Shown here: one piece after another, positions 18,801 to 26,525 of the stretch
Numbering within the stretch: the stretch's first letter is position 1
Layout: every line of letters starts with the position of its first letter
NCBI GenBank assembly: GCA_045106955.1
Contig: JBGCFO010000002.1
Span: 1-40,321, forward strand
Source of the DNA: JBGCFO01 sp045106955
GTDB lineage: Bacteria; Pseudomonadota; Alphaproteobacteria; Rickettsiales; Rickettsiaceae
Direction: 5' to 3'
Length of the DNA: 40,321 bases
The notes under the pieces: generated by a model
What the model saw: the letters and a program-made list of their open reading frames with translations, nothing else
The model's database searches: none
Told to the model about the DNA's origin: nothing
Position numbers and translations under genes: made by a program

Positions 18801-19512
18801 ATTTGGAATCTGGATGAGCAAATGTAATATTAGCTTTATTTAATAATGATATGTCCCATCCTTTAATATGATATGTAAGATCTATTGGCTGATTATTCTT
18901 TCCAATTACAGTTTGATCAATATTTGCAAAGCTTAAATTATTATCATTTAAAATAGTATCGCTATATATATTTAATAATCCGTTACCAAAGCCATTAAAT
19001 CCATTAGATAGAGTGATAACATTGCCATTTCCATTGTTAGCATTAGAATCAATTGTAACTTTGGTATTTGGAGAAAATGTAATACTGGATACTCCAGAAT
19101 AATCATTATTGGCTAAACCACCAGAGCTAGAACCGCTAAATATTAACTCTCCGGATTGATGATTAATATTAACAGTGGCTGCATTGCCAGTTAAATCTGC
19201 TATTGAGCCAATTATTGCATCGCGTTGAATATTTAAGGTTCCACCAGCAATATTATTGATATTTATTGCTTGAATATAACGTTCTGCATCAAATGTAATA
19301 TTTGACGTTCCATTAAATACTATCCAATCATTATTTTGCGGAATAATATTATTTTCCCAAAATGTTCCACTAGAAAAATCTGCTACATTAGCATTATTAC
19401 CAATGGTAGATCTAGACGAAGCGTGACAAATTTCATGATTAATAAAATTTGCTGCTATTAACGTCAATGGTAACAATAATAACTTACTCGATAATTGCTT
19501 TTTATTAATCAT
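12871..19512 (-). CDS. Giant autotransporter adhesin (Sca/OmpB-like), 2213 residues
   Basis: A type V secreted surface protein. Residues 1 to about 31 are a signal peptide (basic start, KLLLLPLTLIAANF core, end near ICHASS). The passenger (about 35-1920) is a long repetitive beta-helix-like region rich in Asn, Asp, Ile and Gly, with phrases such as GGTLNI, NATLTMTGNIKGDV-like strands and repeated LGHN/GNI turns. The last ~285 residues form an outer-membrane barrel, starting near SYGMWIRPFFGY and ending IAKKYYGQEGAVQLRVRF, with the terminal Phe expected for Bam-dependent insertion; this ending closely recalls rickettsial Sca proteins. A role in adhesion or host-cell contact is inferred. An inverted repeat lies against its start codon and no Shine-Dalgarno sequence is visible. 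Confidence 0.92.
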   Translation of the reverse strand: MINKKQLSSKLLLLPLTLIAANFINHEICHASSRSTIGNNANVADFSSGTFWENNIIPQNNDWIVFNGTSNITFDAERYIQAININNIAGGTLNIQRDAIIGSIADLTGNAATVNINHQSGELIFSGSSSGGLANNDYSGVSSITFSPNTKVTIDSNANNGNGNVITLSNGFNGFGNGLLNIYSDTILNDNNLSFANIDQTVIGKNNQPIDLTYHIKGWDISLLNKANITFAHPDSKLILDMDLDGADRSIVFHDNLLVDEAGIIQINALDNSGAGAGQHKVIVIDNLALIGHTRKIGSDANHRLNSLIISGNQNLHFTRSSPNSIFQIFAKNIVIDNPANILFETPINSGEGGELKFTKDNARVTFHSNSHFDKIDFGDNVNSLILIDAPLLSHHTLSIGLDHDMHRIDQIQFASNNNRIKLLSTKGESKNVILYNNFDPIKIGSIEFHSNNPSSKITVKSNDENIVRTLGHNKQLSEIKITGNSTVVFSKEISINSSSVNIGPDHNGATLIAHNKDILNNDIYIGTNAHPANFKIDLYQDLIIDNNIINNFSFQNNNSQLQFSGHDIKYTLHGDLNPIISNAGLLVFDSSQGNMIFDANNHTIGRYVFPIVDIKFARVIAQGNKENYDHHVTLRNLPINPIYTASNVVEIIDHGYLIDESLKLIEFNTQIGHNQPGGEGKLEFAFDYNINILPNNSSIEFGHVNSALVLHNLGSNHRFINWNNDLNHLMLKGDGGELHFKSDLEKSMIINGNVTLGKTHRLGGVVVSPDTRISFHKDLAINTNTLSLKNNSTTIVQNDSLNNGTKIYIGEKDIGSATYTLVLNYSDMNLAQNNGEIKFMHPDSLIDITADADNAQGNVKLYNSISPDNDGDGIIKIRSNDNTQINIMSNNDESLGVDKLRLRQLMIDNQKHQTNIYSKIYAKSIIIGNLNNKNGDIIFAEPVDLGNDGQFFILGHDPLSTIRFDKALYGGEIQFNNQHANLKFADNAQLMVTRLSDGIVSSIEFLGDGSINIAEESLGAPSLIKFNTLGNKILKIQGLIDAKEIQNHAQNGSLIFEDKTTMYSNINHTGGVNGVKLEFNNAVEIYGDLGQHAQIGDLNLNSSELVALYGVINTEGSINYNHNDASLALHNDFVGNIDFNGKNNAKLIISKQFVGDVENKAIGNGGNLILIGDSHLIGNANKLMEVAFDSAKNLTITGDILSDKISFYNLGTANVNGNITGIIDFKENDATLTMTGNIKGDVVVGKANYVSLEFEGKDQVVDGNIGSDQKYIKEIKVASTSIKFNNEIYAKQLIYNNDTSVNISSINALSLLDFKGYHGELSITNNIKIQDLITSYDGSGKLFIDNANIVNAKIDDIDQLVFHGLDGKWLELNNDINTKNGILVKNGNSGGIIIKGKTINSDIDGPGSVNIQNNSYTQITGNIGHNNAINLLQLDGEADVSISGLLKTKVVYFTQDTPMSLILNKLDVVDDGMTIKTDYHNIHSLYLNHDLDASNISIGSPDKAIKSIVLGSNNYLNIGEKFYVSMVIPSASGQGSVELSSNKPSLNIPLGTADKKLSNIIIGENISILSEINSDNIDIKQNVSVSFENIKNKISVDLLDKEVSGTNIISNLNFIGNNGRASFKNHAVIEGDITTSQNGSGVIAFGDEAYIRNIGSENHALNNIDFTSTTSAHLLGNKYHANNISHANTALYIHKDNTVISGNFNGSQMHITLFDNKLNYKGNSTINDGLTISTNINSSTNRHGHIVLNNDSSIDLQNTETLTIYVNASTNLTELSDGEKSYPLFTKNNQENSGLILAKNIVLNANDTQSLVSWSTDGYNLTVKNNSEQVISDIKSNIATNQEHVAVLDSLFASQDLSYDSFYTTDAGDLLNQFGQMNEEEKKESMDRIQPAISYNNSIVILHNQISENILSHSTIRQIPIAIGVASGDNDDSISYGMWIRPFFGYDKQNKYKTNPGYNIRNTGGSVGFDWYNNDSSYLGAAWTFAHSKVRHKNAKNNDKTEIDLNIASLYLSQSLPRNFFMQSILSFSFGKAKNYEHRLVDSGVMEIAYSKYHPKAYFGKILAGYHYKINQNFVLSPEIGFSTIKSKSINYKEAGTKNSNLTVYQKDKTSTAGIAGLKLSYKVEYKNMTITPSIHAMVNRYLNHKPTYFNSTLSGSTSPLVQSYSSQKTTGNFSVNLDFLNDKFDVMLSYNGYIAKKYYGQEGAVQLRVRF

Positions 19513-19514
19513 TT

Positions 19515-19547
19515 TTATACTAATATAATTTTAATTTATTAGTATAA
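19515..19547. repeat. 11-base inverted repeat abutting the autotransporter start codon
   Basis: 19515-19525 and 19537-19547 are perfect complements (core ATACTAATA / TATTAGTAT) with an 11-base loop. On the minus strand the stem ends two bases before the ATG (19510-19512), covering the place where a ribosome-binding site should be. Confidence 0.5.
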
Positions 19548-19653
19548 TTGTGATTGAAAACAACCAAAAAGTATAAAATTTACTTACAAACCAACTACTG
19601 AATTGTAACTAATATGATCTTTTTACAATAATTACTATTGATCTAAAAAACAA

Positions 19654-20172
19654 TCAGGAGCTAAAATTGACAAATCCAGAATTAATCAACGCTACAGCTT
19701 GAGCCTTATCTTCAAAGCCAACTATTTTAACCCATTTTCCATTTTCTAATGCTTTGTAATTTTCAAAGAAATGCCGTATTCGTTTGATTAGCATTTGATC
19801 TACATCTGAAATAGATTGAACATCATCAAAACTACAATCCACTTTAGATACAGGTACTGCGATAATTTTTTCATCCACTCCAGATTCATCTTCCATGATT
19901 AACACTCCAATTGGACGTGATTTAATTACAGAACCTGGAATGACTGGATAACGTGACACAACAAGAACATCAACAGGATCTCCATCTCCAGATAATGTAT
20001 TTGGTATAAATCCATAGTTACAAGGGTAATACATTGCAGTTTGCATGAATCTATCTACCGTGATCATACCAACTTCCTTTTTAAATTCATATTTGACAGG
20101 ATCATTATTCATAGGGATTTCAACGATTACATAAAACTCTTCTGAATTTTGTCTAAAATTCATTTTATACAT
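19654..20172 (-). CDS. ppa: Inorganic pyrophosphatase (family I)
   Basis: Hydrolyses pyrophosphate to phosphate in the cytoplasm, pulling biosynthetic reactions forward. The 172-residue length is normal for bacterial family I enzymes. The signature DGDPVDV supplies metal-binding Asp63, Asp65 and Asp68. Other conserved pieces are the IVEIP start, KYEFKKEVG, YYPCNYGFIPNT and the late KWVKIVGF block. A second ATG three codons in (20163) is an equally possible start. It lies upstream of the autotransporter on the same strand, 141 bases away, with no convincing terminator between. Confidence 0.96.
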   Translation of the reverse strand: MYKMNFRQNSEEFYVIVEIPMNNDPVKYEFKKEVGMITVDRFMQTAMYYPCNYGFIPNTLSGDGDPVDVLVVSRYPVIPGSVIKSRPIGVLIMEDESGVDEKIIAVPVSKVDCSFDDVQSISDVDQMLIKRIRHFFENYKALENGKWVKIVGFEDKAQAVALINSGFVNFSS

Positions 20173-20519
20173 AAAACACCGATAATTGTTTATAAAACTT
20201 ACTTTATGAAAACCATAATACTAACAGAATCTTTATTTGTCACGAATAAATCTAATGTGAAATATTTTAGATAAAATCTATACTGATAATCCAGACTATG
20301 GTTATCGTTACATATGCATACAATATTCGTGACACTAATTTTCTACTTTATGATGGTGAAATACCTCTAGAGCTAATTTTTAATCTAATGAAGTAGATGC
20401 AAGAGCTATTGACGGCGGTTATTTTCAATTCATTGGCGAATTTCATGTTGTAATTCTAAATTCAAGTTAATTTGCATAATATTTACCATGTTAATTATAG
20501 TGATGCTCTAAGGCTTTTG
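20173..20519. other. Gene-poor 347-base stretch between ppa and mgtE
   Basis: No intact gene is seen. It contains an 11-base inverted repeat with widely spaced arms (TGTCACGAATA at 20238-20248 and its complement at 20324-20334) and a possible broken plus-strand reading frame at 20298-20470. The ppa promoter should lie at its left end, on the minus strand. Confidence 0.5.
20298..20470 (+). pseudogene. Possible remnant resembling ATP synthase epsilon subunit (atpC)
   Basis: Two plus-strand frames join across a frameshift near 20390. The first, from an ATG at 20298, reads MVIVTYAYNIRDTNFLLYDG and runs on to a stop at 20394. The second contains ARAIDGGYFQFIGEFHVVIL and ends at 20468-20470. The first recalls the start of AtpC (F-L-x-x-G-E) and the second its AIxGGFxEV...VxVL strand pair; the middle would be missing. 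This is a weak resemblance read by eye and may be chance. Confidence 0.22.
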
Positions 20520-21893
20520 CTAAGAAAATAAAAAAATATAGGACAAGCCTAGAAAGATAAAGAACGCTAGAGCATCTGTAAATGCTGTTACAAAAATCCC
20601 AGAAGCAGTAGCTGGATCTATTTTAAAGTAATTAAGAATTATTGGTACGCTAGATCCTAAAACTCCAGCAATAACTACTATGCTAAAGATTGAGCAAGCA
20701 AAAACAAGGCTCAGCGCAGTATTTCCAATGCCTATCATTGTTATTGCTGTCACTATTGAGGCAAGCAATATCCCATTAAATGCTGAGGCAATGATTTCTT
20801 TTAGTATAACTTTGAATTTGTTGTAATTATTGATATGTTTATTATTTATCGCTCTCACCGTGACCGCTATAACTTGAATTGCAGCATTGCCACCAACGGC
20901 AGCGATGATAGTCATCATTGCTGCTACGTACAACACATTCATTGTGATTTGACTAAAATTATTGATGATTAAAGCAACGCTAGAAGCGGTAATTAAATTA
21001 ATCAGCAACCAAGGCAATCTCTGCCTAACAATAGAAAATACACTGTAAAAACTTTCTTCGAAATATATACCACTCACAGGCAATATTTCCTTTTCAACCT
21101 GTTTATCTATTATATAAATCATATTATTTATTGATACTATACCTATTAATTTACCTATTTTATTTATTACAGGGACGATAGTAAGTTCATATTGTTTAAA
21201 GATAAATACTGCATCATTAATTTTAGCAGTAGCGCTTATCACCTCAATGTCAATATTCATAATATCTTTAATTTTAGCAGTAGCTTTGTTTTTTAATAAA
21301 CTATTAAGAGAGATAGTACCAATTGGTTTGTATCTATTATTGACAACGACAATAGCGTGTAAATCATCATCAAGATCACTATTATTAATGTAATCAATCG
21401 TTTGTTTAACGGTCCAATGTTCTTGACATGATAAGAAAGATTTTTCTATTATTCTACCTACACTATCTTCTGGGTAATTAAGCCCTTCTTTAATTTGTAA
21501 TTGCTTATCTTCACTCAATCCTTCAATTAGTGTTTGTTTTAATAAATCATTATTAATATTACTTACAATTTCTATTACATCTTCTGTATCTATCGCATTT
21601 AGCATAGATGTAATTTTTGCAGTACCAACAATTTGAATTAACCCTTGTTGAGTATGAGAATTAATGCAAATTAGTGTTTCTGGATTAATTGAATCTATAA
21701 TAATAGGGATTATTAATTGCGCTGTTTTAGTATTTATATTATCTAGAACATCAGCTAAGTCTGCGTAATGCATATTAATAAGCAAATTTTTTATTTGCTC
21801 TAACTCTTTATTTTCTATTAAAGATACAATGCGATCAACATTTTGAGTTAATCTACTATCATAGTTGATAGTTTCATCGTTTACATGGACCAT
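20520..21893 (-). CDS. mgtE: Magnesium transporter MgtE
   Basis: MgtE is an inner-membrane Mg2+ channel gated by cytoplasmic Mg2+. The 457-residue protein has the usual order: a helical MgtE-N domain (about 15-125), a CBS pair (about 140-270; PIGTISLNSLL and KLIGIVSINN are typical CBS strands), the connecting helix (PVSGIYFEESFYSVFSIVRQ) and a five-helix membrane domain. Membrane signatures are VGGNAAIQVIAVTVRAI and DPATASGIFVTAFTDALAFF, the latter holding the pore Asp residues. Length is normal. It is a single gene, and the tRNA-Leu gene on the same strand lies directly upstream. Confidence 0.95.
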   Translation of the reverse strand: MVHVNDETINYDSRLTQNVDRIVSLIENKELEQIKNLLINMHYADLADVLDNINTKTAQLIIPIIIDSINPETLICINSHTQQGLIQIVGTAKITSMLNAIDTEDVIEIVSNINNDLLKQTLIEGLSEDKQLQIKEGLNYPEDSVGRIIEKSFLSCQEHWTVKQTIDYINNSDLDDDLHAIVVVNNRYKPIGTISLNSLLKNKATAKIKDIMNIDIEVISATAKINDAVFIFKQYELTIVPVINKIGKLIGIVSINNMIYIIDKQVEKEILPVSGIYFEESFYSVFSIVRQRLPWLLINLITASSVALIINNFSQITMNVLYVAAMMTIIAAVGGNAAIQVIAVTVRAINNKHINNYNKFKVILKEIIASAFNGILLASIVTAITMIGIGNTALSLVFACSIFSIVVIAGVLGSSVPIILNYFKIDPATASGIFVTAFTDALAFFIFLGLSYIFLFS

Positions 21894-21943
21894 ATAAATT
21901 TTTTGCTTTTTTGGTTTGAATTTAAATATTTGAAGTGTATATT

Positions 21944-22029
21944 TGGTGCGGTTAAGAAGACTTGAACTTCCACTCCACTACAGAACAGCACCCTCAATGC
22001 TGCGCGTCTACCAATTCCGCCATAACCGC
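21944..22029 (-). tRNA. tRNA-Leu, anticodon GAG
   Basis: Read on the minus strand, the 86-base gene begins GCGGTTA and ends TAACCGC-A-CCA with CCA encoded; the acceptor stem pairs perfectly. The D-arm contains GGCGGAATTGGTAGACGC, typical of class II tRNA. The anticodon stem CAGCA/TGCTG encloses TTGAGGG, giving anticodon GAG at 21993-21995 (complement). A long variable arm and a TTCAAGT T-loop follow. Leu(GAG) reads CUC and CUU codons. Confidence 0.96.
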
Positions 22030-22047
22030 TTTTTAGATAATAATTAG

Positions 22048-22075
22048 ATTATACAAATAATGCTTTTATAATCAA
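22048..22075 (-). promoter_or_regulatory. Promoter of the tRNA-Leu gene
   Basis: On the minus strand TTGATT (22070-22075) and TATAAT (22048-22053) are 16 bases apart, with the -10 box 18 bases before the mature tRNA start. Confidence 0.6.
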
Positions 22076-22155
22076 TGACATTTTAATTATGATGCGTTTA
22101 CAAAATTCATTGAAATGGATTTTAGGTAGTTATTATTGATCAATAACGCTTGCAT

Positions 22156-22184
22156 TTGACAGTGAGTAATAAATTTTTTAATAT
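22156..22184 (+). promoter_or_regulatory. Strong sigma-70 promoter for the LplT-PlsC-Aas gene
   Basis: TTGACA (22156-22161) and TAATAT (22179-22184) are exactly 17 bases apart, about 26 bases before the ATG at 22211. This is among the best consensus promoters in the window. Confidence 0.65.
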
Positions 22185-22210
22185 TACCTGATCTCCTTTA
22201 ATAAAAATCT

Positions 22211-25200
22211 ATGCATTTTAATTCATTCTCTTTACTTAAAGATATAAGATTTTTGCCTTTGTTTATAGTTCAAGCATGCGGTTGTTTCAATGACAGTATA
22301 ATGAAGAATGCGTTGATTATAATGATCACTTACAAATTGTCTTGCCAATTTAGTGGTTACGCCAAATTTTTAGTGTTATTAGCCAATGCAGCCTTCATTA
22401 TTCCATTTGTATTATTCGCAAGTATAGCTGGATATTTTGCAGATAAGTTTGAGAGAAAATATATAGTTAATATAATTAAAGCCTGTGAAATTCTTATTGT
22501 ATGCCTTGCTATTTATGGTTTTAACAACAATGATGTAATTTGCTTGTTTATAGCCATATGTTTAATGGGTGTTCATTCAACTTTTTTTGGCCCAATAAAG
22601 TATGCATTATTACCAGATCATTTAAATTCCAATGAATTACTTATGGCGAATGGCCTCATTGAAGCTAGTACATTTATTACGATTCTTTTAGGAACTTTGA
22701 TTGGTGGGCTTTATACCAATTTCCCAAATTTTGTTATTATTTCAATGTTGTGCACTAGTATCGTAGGTTTATTGTCTAGTGTTGTATTGCCAAAATCTAA
22801 TAACTACAACTCAAATCTCCGTATTAAATTCAATATTATCAGAGATACATCCGAAATGATTAGTTATGCGTATCATAAAAAACAACTATATCTTTCAATA
22901 CTTGCTATTTCTTGGTTTTGGTTTATAGGAGCAACTATTTTGGCACAAATCCCATCGTTAGTTAAAGACATTTTAGTCGCAGATGAAAATGTTGCAAATC
23001 TTTTCTTAGCTGTATTTTCTATAGGGGTAGGGGCAGGATCATTAGGATGCACTAAGATTTTTGGGCATAAAATTAATACACAATTTATATTTCTTGCGGC
23101 TTTTGGAATTAGCTTATTTTGTATAGATTTATTTTTTGCATCTCGCATTAGCGCTGCAAATTATAAACCAGACGAATTAAGGAGTATCTTAATTTTTTTA
23201 TCTAAAGTACATAATTGGCGCATAGTAATAGATTTATTTGGCATGGCAGTAATCGGAGGAATTTATTTGGTTCCATTATTCGCTGTTATGCAATACTTTA
23301 CTTCCCCTTCTCATAGAAGCAGAGTAATTGCAATTAATAATTTAATTAATTCATTATTCATGGTTGCTTCAACAGTGATATTATCAGCATTATTCTACTT
23401 TAATTTCTCTGTGCCATCGGCAATATTATTTATTAGTATATGCAATATTTTTGTATCATACATTATTTACAAACTCACACCTGAAGCTGACAATGTTTTG
23501 CATTATTGTTTTAAATGGATATTCAGAATATTATTTGATTTTTTATATAAAATAGAAATTAATGGAATTAGCAATTTTCATAAAGCTGGTAAAAGAGTTG
23601 TTATTATTGCCAATCATGTTTCATACATTGATCCAGCGCTAATAGCTACTTATTTACCAGAAAAAGTGAGTTTTGTTATCAATAAAACTCAATCAGAGCG
23701 CTGGTGGGTTAGACCATTCTTAAAATTATCTAAAACTTTTCCAATTGATTTTGGAAATAGCTTGACAATTAAAGCATTGATTTGTGAAATAAAAAAGCAT
23801 AATAAAATAGTTATTTTTCCAGAAGGAAGAATTAGCACTACTGGTTCATTAATGAAAGTTTATGAAGGGCCTGGTATGATTGCAGACAAAGCAGATGCTG
23901 CAATATTACCAATTAGAATTGACGGCTCTCAATTTACTCATTTTTCAAAAATGAAAAATATTTTGAAAATTCGATTACTTCCAAAAATTGTTATTACTAT
24001 ATTACCACCAGTAAAGCTTAATTTGCCAAATGACGTAGTTGATGATGCAAGATTGCGACGAAAATATATAGGGCAAAAACTATATGAAATCATGATTGAT
24101 ATGATGTTTGAATCTTCTGATTATAAAAATACTATATTTCAGTCTTTAATTGGATCAGCAAAAATCTATGGCTATAATAATAATATATTGCAAGATATTA
24201 ATGATACAAATATAAATTATCGTGAATTATTAGAAAAATCCTTTGCTTTTGGCAGTATGATTGCTCACAATAGTAGCGCTGGTCAATATGTTGGAATTAT
24301 GATGCCAAATATGGCGGTAACGATGATATTATTTTATGCAATGCAAGCACGTTCAATCGTGCCAGCGATGATTAATTCTGCTTTAAGCGCTAATGAGATC
24401 ATTGCTCAATGCAAAACAGTTGGAATTACTTCAATATACACATCAAGGAAATTTATAGAACAATCTTCTTTGCATAATTTAATAGAAGAATTGCTAAGTG
24501 ACGGGGATATTATTATCGCATACTTAGAAGATTTAGTTGCTCAAATGAGTTTTTGGGTAAAATGCATATCATTTGTTATGAGTTATTTCCCGCAAACATA
24601 TTATGATCGCATATGCTGCAATAATAATGAGAATAGTCCTTGCGTAGTATTGTTTAAAGATTCAGCGTTAACTGCAACAGAATCAGATCAATTAAATTCC
24701 CAAAAGATAAAATTAGAAGCCTCGGAATTACCAATAAAGGCAATTGTATTATCGCATCTCAATATTCAAGCTAATCGTTTTCAAATATCAATCAAGCTAG
24801 ACTTTAATCCATATGATTTGGCATTTAATGCATTGTCAATGTCTAATTGCTTTGGATTGATATCATCATTGATGACATTGTTAAATGGTGTTCGTATTTT
24901 CTTATATCCCCATCCATTGCACTACAGAATTATACCAGAGATAGTATACGATATTGGTGCAACTATAATGTTTAGTGCAAATAGTTTTTTAACTTTATAC
25001 GCGCAACATGCACATCCATATGATTTTTATTCTGTAAAACATGTTTTTTCTGCTATAGAAAAGTTAGAAAAATCTACTAACGATATGTGGCTTCATAAAT
25101 ACGGTATAAGGATTTTTGAAGTGTATGATTCAACTGAAGCTGGAGTTATTGCTCTTAATACGCCTATGCACTATCAAAGCTTTACTTCTGGTAAATTACT

Positions 25201-25423
25201 TCCAAAGATAGAATATATTTTAAAGGATGTCGATGGTATCAATGATGGTAAAAAACTATATATCAAAGGTCCAAATATTATGTTTGGTTATATTACCAAT
25301 GATAGTCCTTGCGTTATTCAATCGACTCAAGTTGCAAAATTAGGTAATGGATGGCATGATACTGGGGATATAATAAGAATTGTTAATGGATACGTCGTGT
25401 TTATAGATTATAAAGAGACTTGA
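22211..25423 (+). CDS. LplT-PlsC-Aas-like fusion with degenerate, truncated AMP-binding domain
   Basis: Three parts are fused in 1070 residues. Residues 1 to ~430 are an MFS transporter like LplT (lysophospholipid flippase), with SIAGYFADKFERK between helices. About 445-640 is a PlsC acyltransferase with catalytic NHVSYID (His469, Asp474) and FPEGR (536-540). About 645-1070 resembles the acyl-ACP synthetase part of Aas (IVLSHLNIQAN, YDSTEA at 972-977, WHDTGD). The domain lacks the Ser/Thr/Gly-rich ATP loop expected before IVLSH, and the chain stops just after WHDTGD, where family members continue for roughly 100 residues including a catalytic Lys. Lysophospholipid uptake and re-acylation are plausible; acyl activation probably is not. 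Downstream of the stop a shifted frame reads KRLEKYAK, which may be a relic of the lost part. Confidence 0.85.
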   Translation: MHFNSFSLLKDIRFLPLFIVQACGCFNDSIMKNALIIMITYKLSCQFSGYAKFLVLLANAAFIIPFVLFASIAGYFADKFERKYIVNIIKACEILIVCLAIYGFNNNDVICLFIAICLMGVHSTFFGPIKYALLPDHLNSNELLMANGLIEASTFITILLGTLIGGLYTNFPNFVIISMLCTSIVGLLSSVVLPKSNNYNSNLRIKFNIIRDTSEMISYAYHKKQLYLSILAISWFWFIGATILAQIPSLVKDILVADENVANLFLAVFSIGVGAGSLGCTKIFGHKINTQFIFLAAFGISLFCIDLFFASRISAANYKPDELRSILIFLSKVHNWRIVIDLFGMAVIGGIYLVPLFAVMQYFTSPSHRSRVIAINNLINSLFMVASTVILSALFYFNFSVPSAILFISICNIFVSYIIYKLTPEADNVLHYCFKWIFRILFDFLYKIEINGISNFHKAGKRVVIIANHVSYIDPALIATYLPEKVSFVINKTQSERWWVRPFLKLSKTFPIDFGNSLTIKALICEIKKHNKIVIFPEGRISTTGSLMKVYEGPGMIADKADAAILPIRIDGSQFTHFSKMKNILKIRLLPKIVITILPPVKLNLPNDVVDDARLRRKYIGQKLYEIMIDMMFESSDYKNTIFQSLIGSAKIYGYNNNILQDINDTNINYRELLEKSFAFGSMIAHNSSAGQYVGIMMPNMAVTMILFYAMQARSIVPAMINSALSANEIIAQCKTVGITSIYTSRKFIEQSSLHNLIEELLSDGDIIIAYLEDLVAQMSFWVKCISFVMSYFPQTYYDRICCNNNENSPCVVLFKDSALTATESDQLNSQKIKLEASELPIKAIVLSHLNIQANRFQISIKLDFNPYDLAFNALSMSNCFGLISSLMTLLNGVRIFLYPHPLHYRIIPEIVYDIGATIMFSANSFLTLYAQHAHPYDFYSVKHVFSAIEKLEKSTNDMWLHKYGIRIFEVYDSTEAGVIALNTPMHYQSFTSGKLLPKIEYILKDVDGINDGKKLYIKGPNIMFGYITNDSPCVIQSTQVAKLGNGWHDTGDIIRIVNGYVVFIDYKET

Positions 25424-25474
25424 AAAATACGCAAAAACACACCATAATGATATTTTCATATTTTAAATAATATT

Positions 25475-25795
25475 ATGTCTTTTGGTGAATTATTTATAGC
25501 ATTGATTATAGGTGTACTTGTTATGAAGCCTAAAGATATAACGCTAATAGTCAAACAATACAAAAAATTGCGGATTTATTTATCCAATATCAAAAAAGAA
25601 ATTTTGCATCACGTTGATGATAATTATCATAAATATGATAATTTATCCGATATTAAAGCTAAAGAAGATGTTGATGAATTAAATGCATATTTAAAGCAAA
25701 TTATCGAATTAGATGGTAAATATGATGGTAATTATTCTCTTAATGACGTAAAAAATTATCATGAGCAATTAACCAAAATAAATGCTGATAAGTAA
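25475..25795 (+). CDS. TatA/TatB-like small membrane protein
   Basis: The 106-residue protein starts MSFGELFIALIIGVLVMKPK: a short N-terminal membrane helix, a Pro at the hinge and then an amphipathic basic helix (VKQYKKLRIYLSNIKKEI). This is the architecture of Sec-independent translocase subunits TatA/TatB (F-x-E-L ... G-P-x-x-L-P), here with Lys-Pro-Lys at the hinge. The rest is acidic and probably helical. No tatC lies nearby. It follows the acyltransferase by 51 bases and precedes hda by 41, so the three may form one operon. A TatB role is likely but unproven. Confidence 0.55.
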   Translation: MSFGELFIALIIGVLVMKPKDITLIVKQYKKLRIYLSNIKKEILHHVDDNYHKYDNLSDIKAKEDVDELNAYLKQIIELDGKYDGNYSLNDVKNYHEQLTKINADK

Positions 25796-25836
25796 CATCA
25801 TAAGCACCAGTAGGAAGTATATCTGTTAGAAATAAT

Positions 25837-26490
25837 ATGCAAATTACTTTACCAATGGATGTTCAATCTAGTTATCTTAAGGAAGATTTTATCATTTCCG
25901 CTTCCAATCGAAGGATGTACGATGTTATTCATAAATGGCCTAATGTTTGGGGCGTCAATCCTTATTTTAAATCATTAATAATTCATGGCCCACCATCTTC
26001 TGGCAAAACATATATAGCAAAATTATGGCAAAATATTTCCAATGCATATGCGATATCAATTGATAATGATTTGCATTTAGATTGCATTGATGAGCATAGT
26101 AGTTTCATAATTGAAGATATAGATAAAATTCATGATGAGCATAAATTGTTTCATTATTTTAACTTTATTAACGAAAGCCAAAAATATCTCCTAATGACTA
26201 CATCCAGATCAGAGATTAAATTTCGTTTAAATGATATCTCTTCTCGTATTAATTCTGTTATGAAATTAAATATTGATAGACCAGATGATGAGTTAATTAA
26301 AATTTTGATTTTTAAGTATTTTTCTGTGAATTCCATTAAGATTTCAGATAATGTAATTGAGTTTTTAATAAAGAGATTACCTAGGCAATTAGATGAAATT
26401 TATAGATATATACAACACATTAACGATACAGCTCTTATTCATCATAGTAGTATTACTATACCATTTATTAAAAAATATGTTATAACTTAA
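25837..26490 (+). CDS. hda: DnaA-related ATPase, Hda-like regulator of replication initiation
   Basis: Hda, bound to the sliding clamp, stimulates ATP hydrolysis by DnaA and so limits re-initiation. The 217-residue protein has a clamp-binding-like N-terminus (QITLPM, compare QLxLP), then EDFIISASNRRMYDVIHKWP as in alphaproteobacterial HdaA. Walker A is GPPSSGKT (51-58), a Walker B-like IIEDID is at 91-96 and sensor-1-like TTSRS at about 121-125. There is no DNA-binding domain IV, which separates it from DnaA. Length is normal for the family. Confidence 0.85.
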   Translation: MQITLPMDVQSSYLKEDFIISASNRRMYDVIHKWPNVWGVNPYFKSLIIHGPPSSGKTYIAKLWQNISNAYAISIDNDLHLDCIDEHSSFIIEDIDKIHDEHKLFHYFNFINESQKYLLMTTSRSEIKFRLNDISSRINSVMKLNIDRPDDELIKILIFKYFSVNSIKISDNVIEFLIKRLPRQLDEIYRYIQHINDTALIHHSSITIPFIKKYVIT

Positions 26491-26525
26491 ATCGATAATT
26501 ACACAAAATACAAGAGGTAAGATTG

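Noticed and set aside
12871..19512. Repeated short phrases in the autotransporter as a possible DNA repeat array or CRISPR
   Set aside because: The similarity is at the level of beta-strand patterns in the protein; no regularly spaced identical DNA repeats are present.
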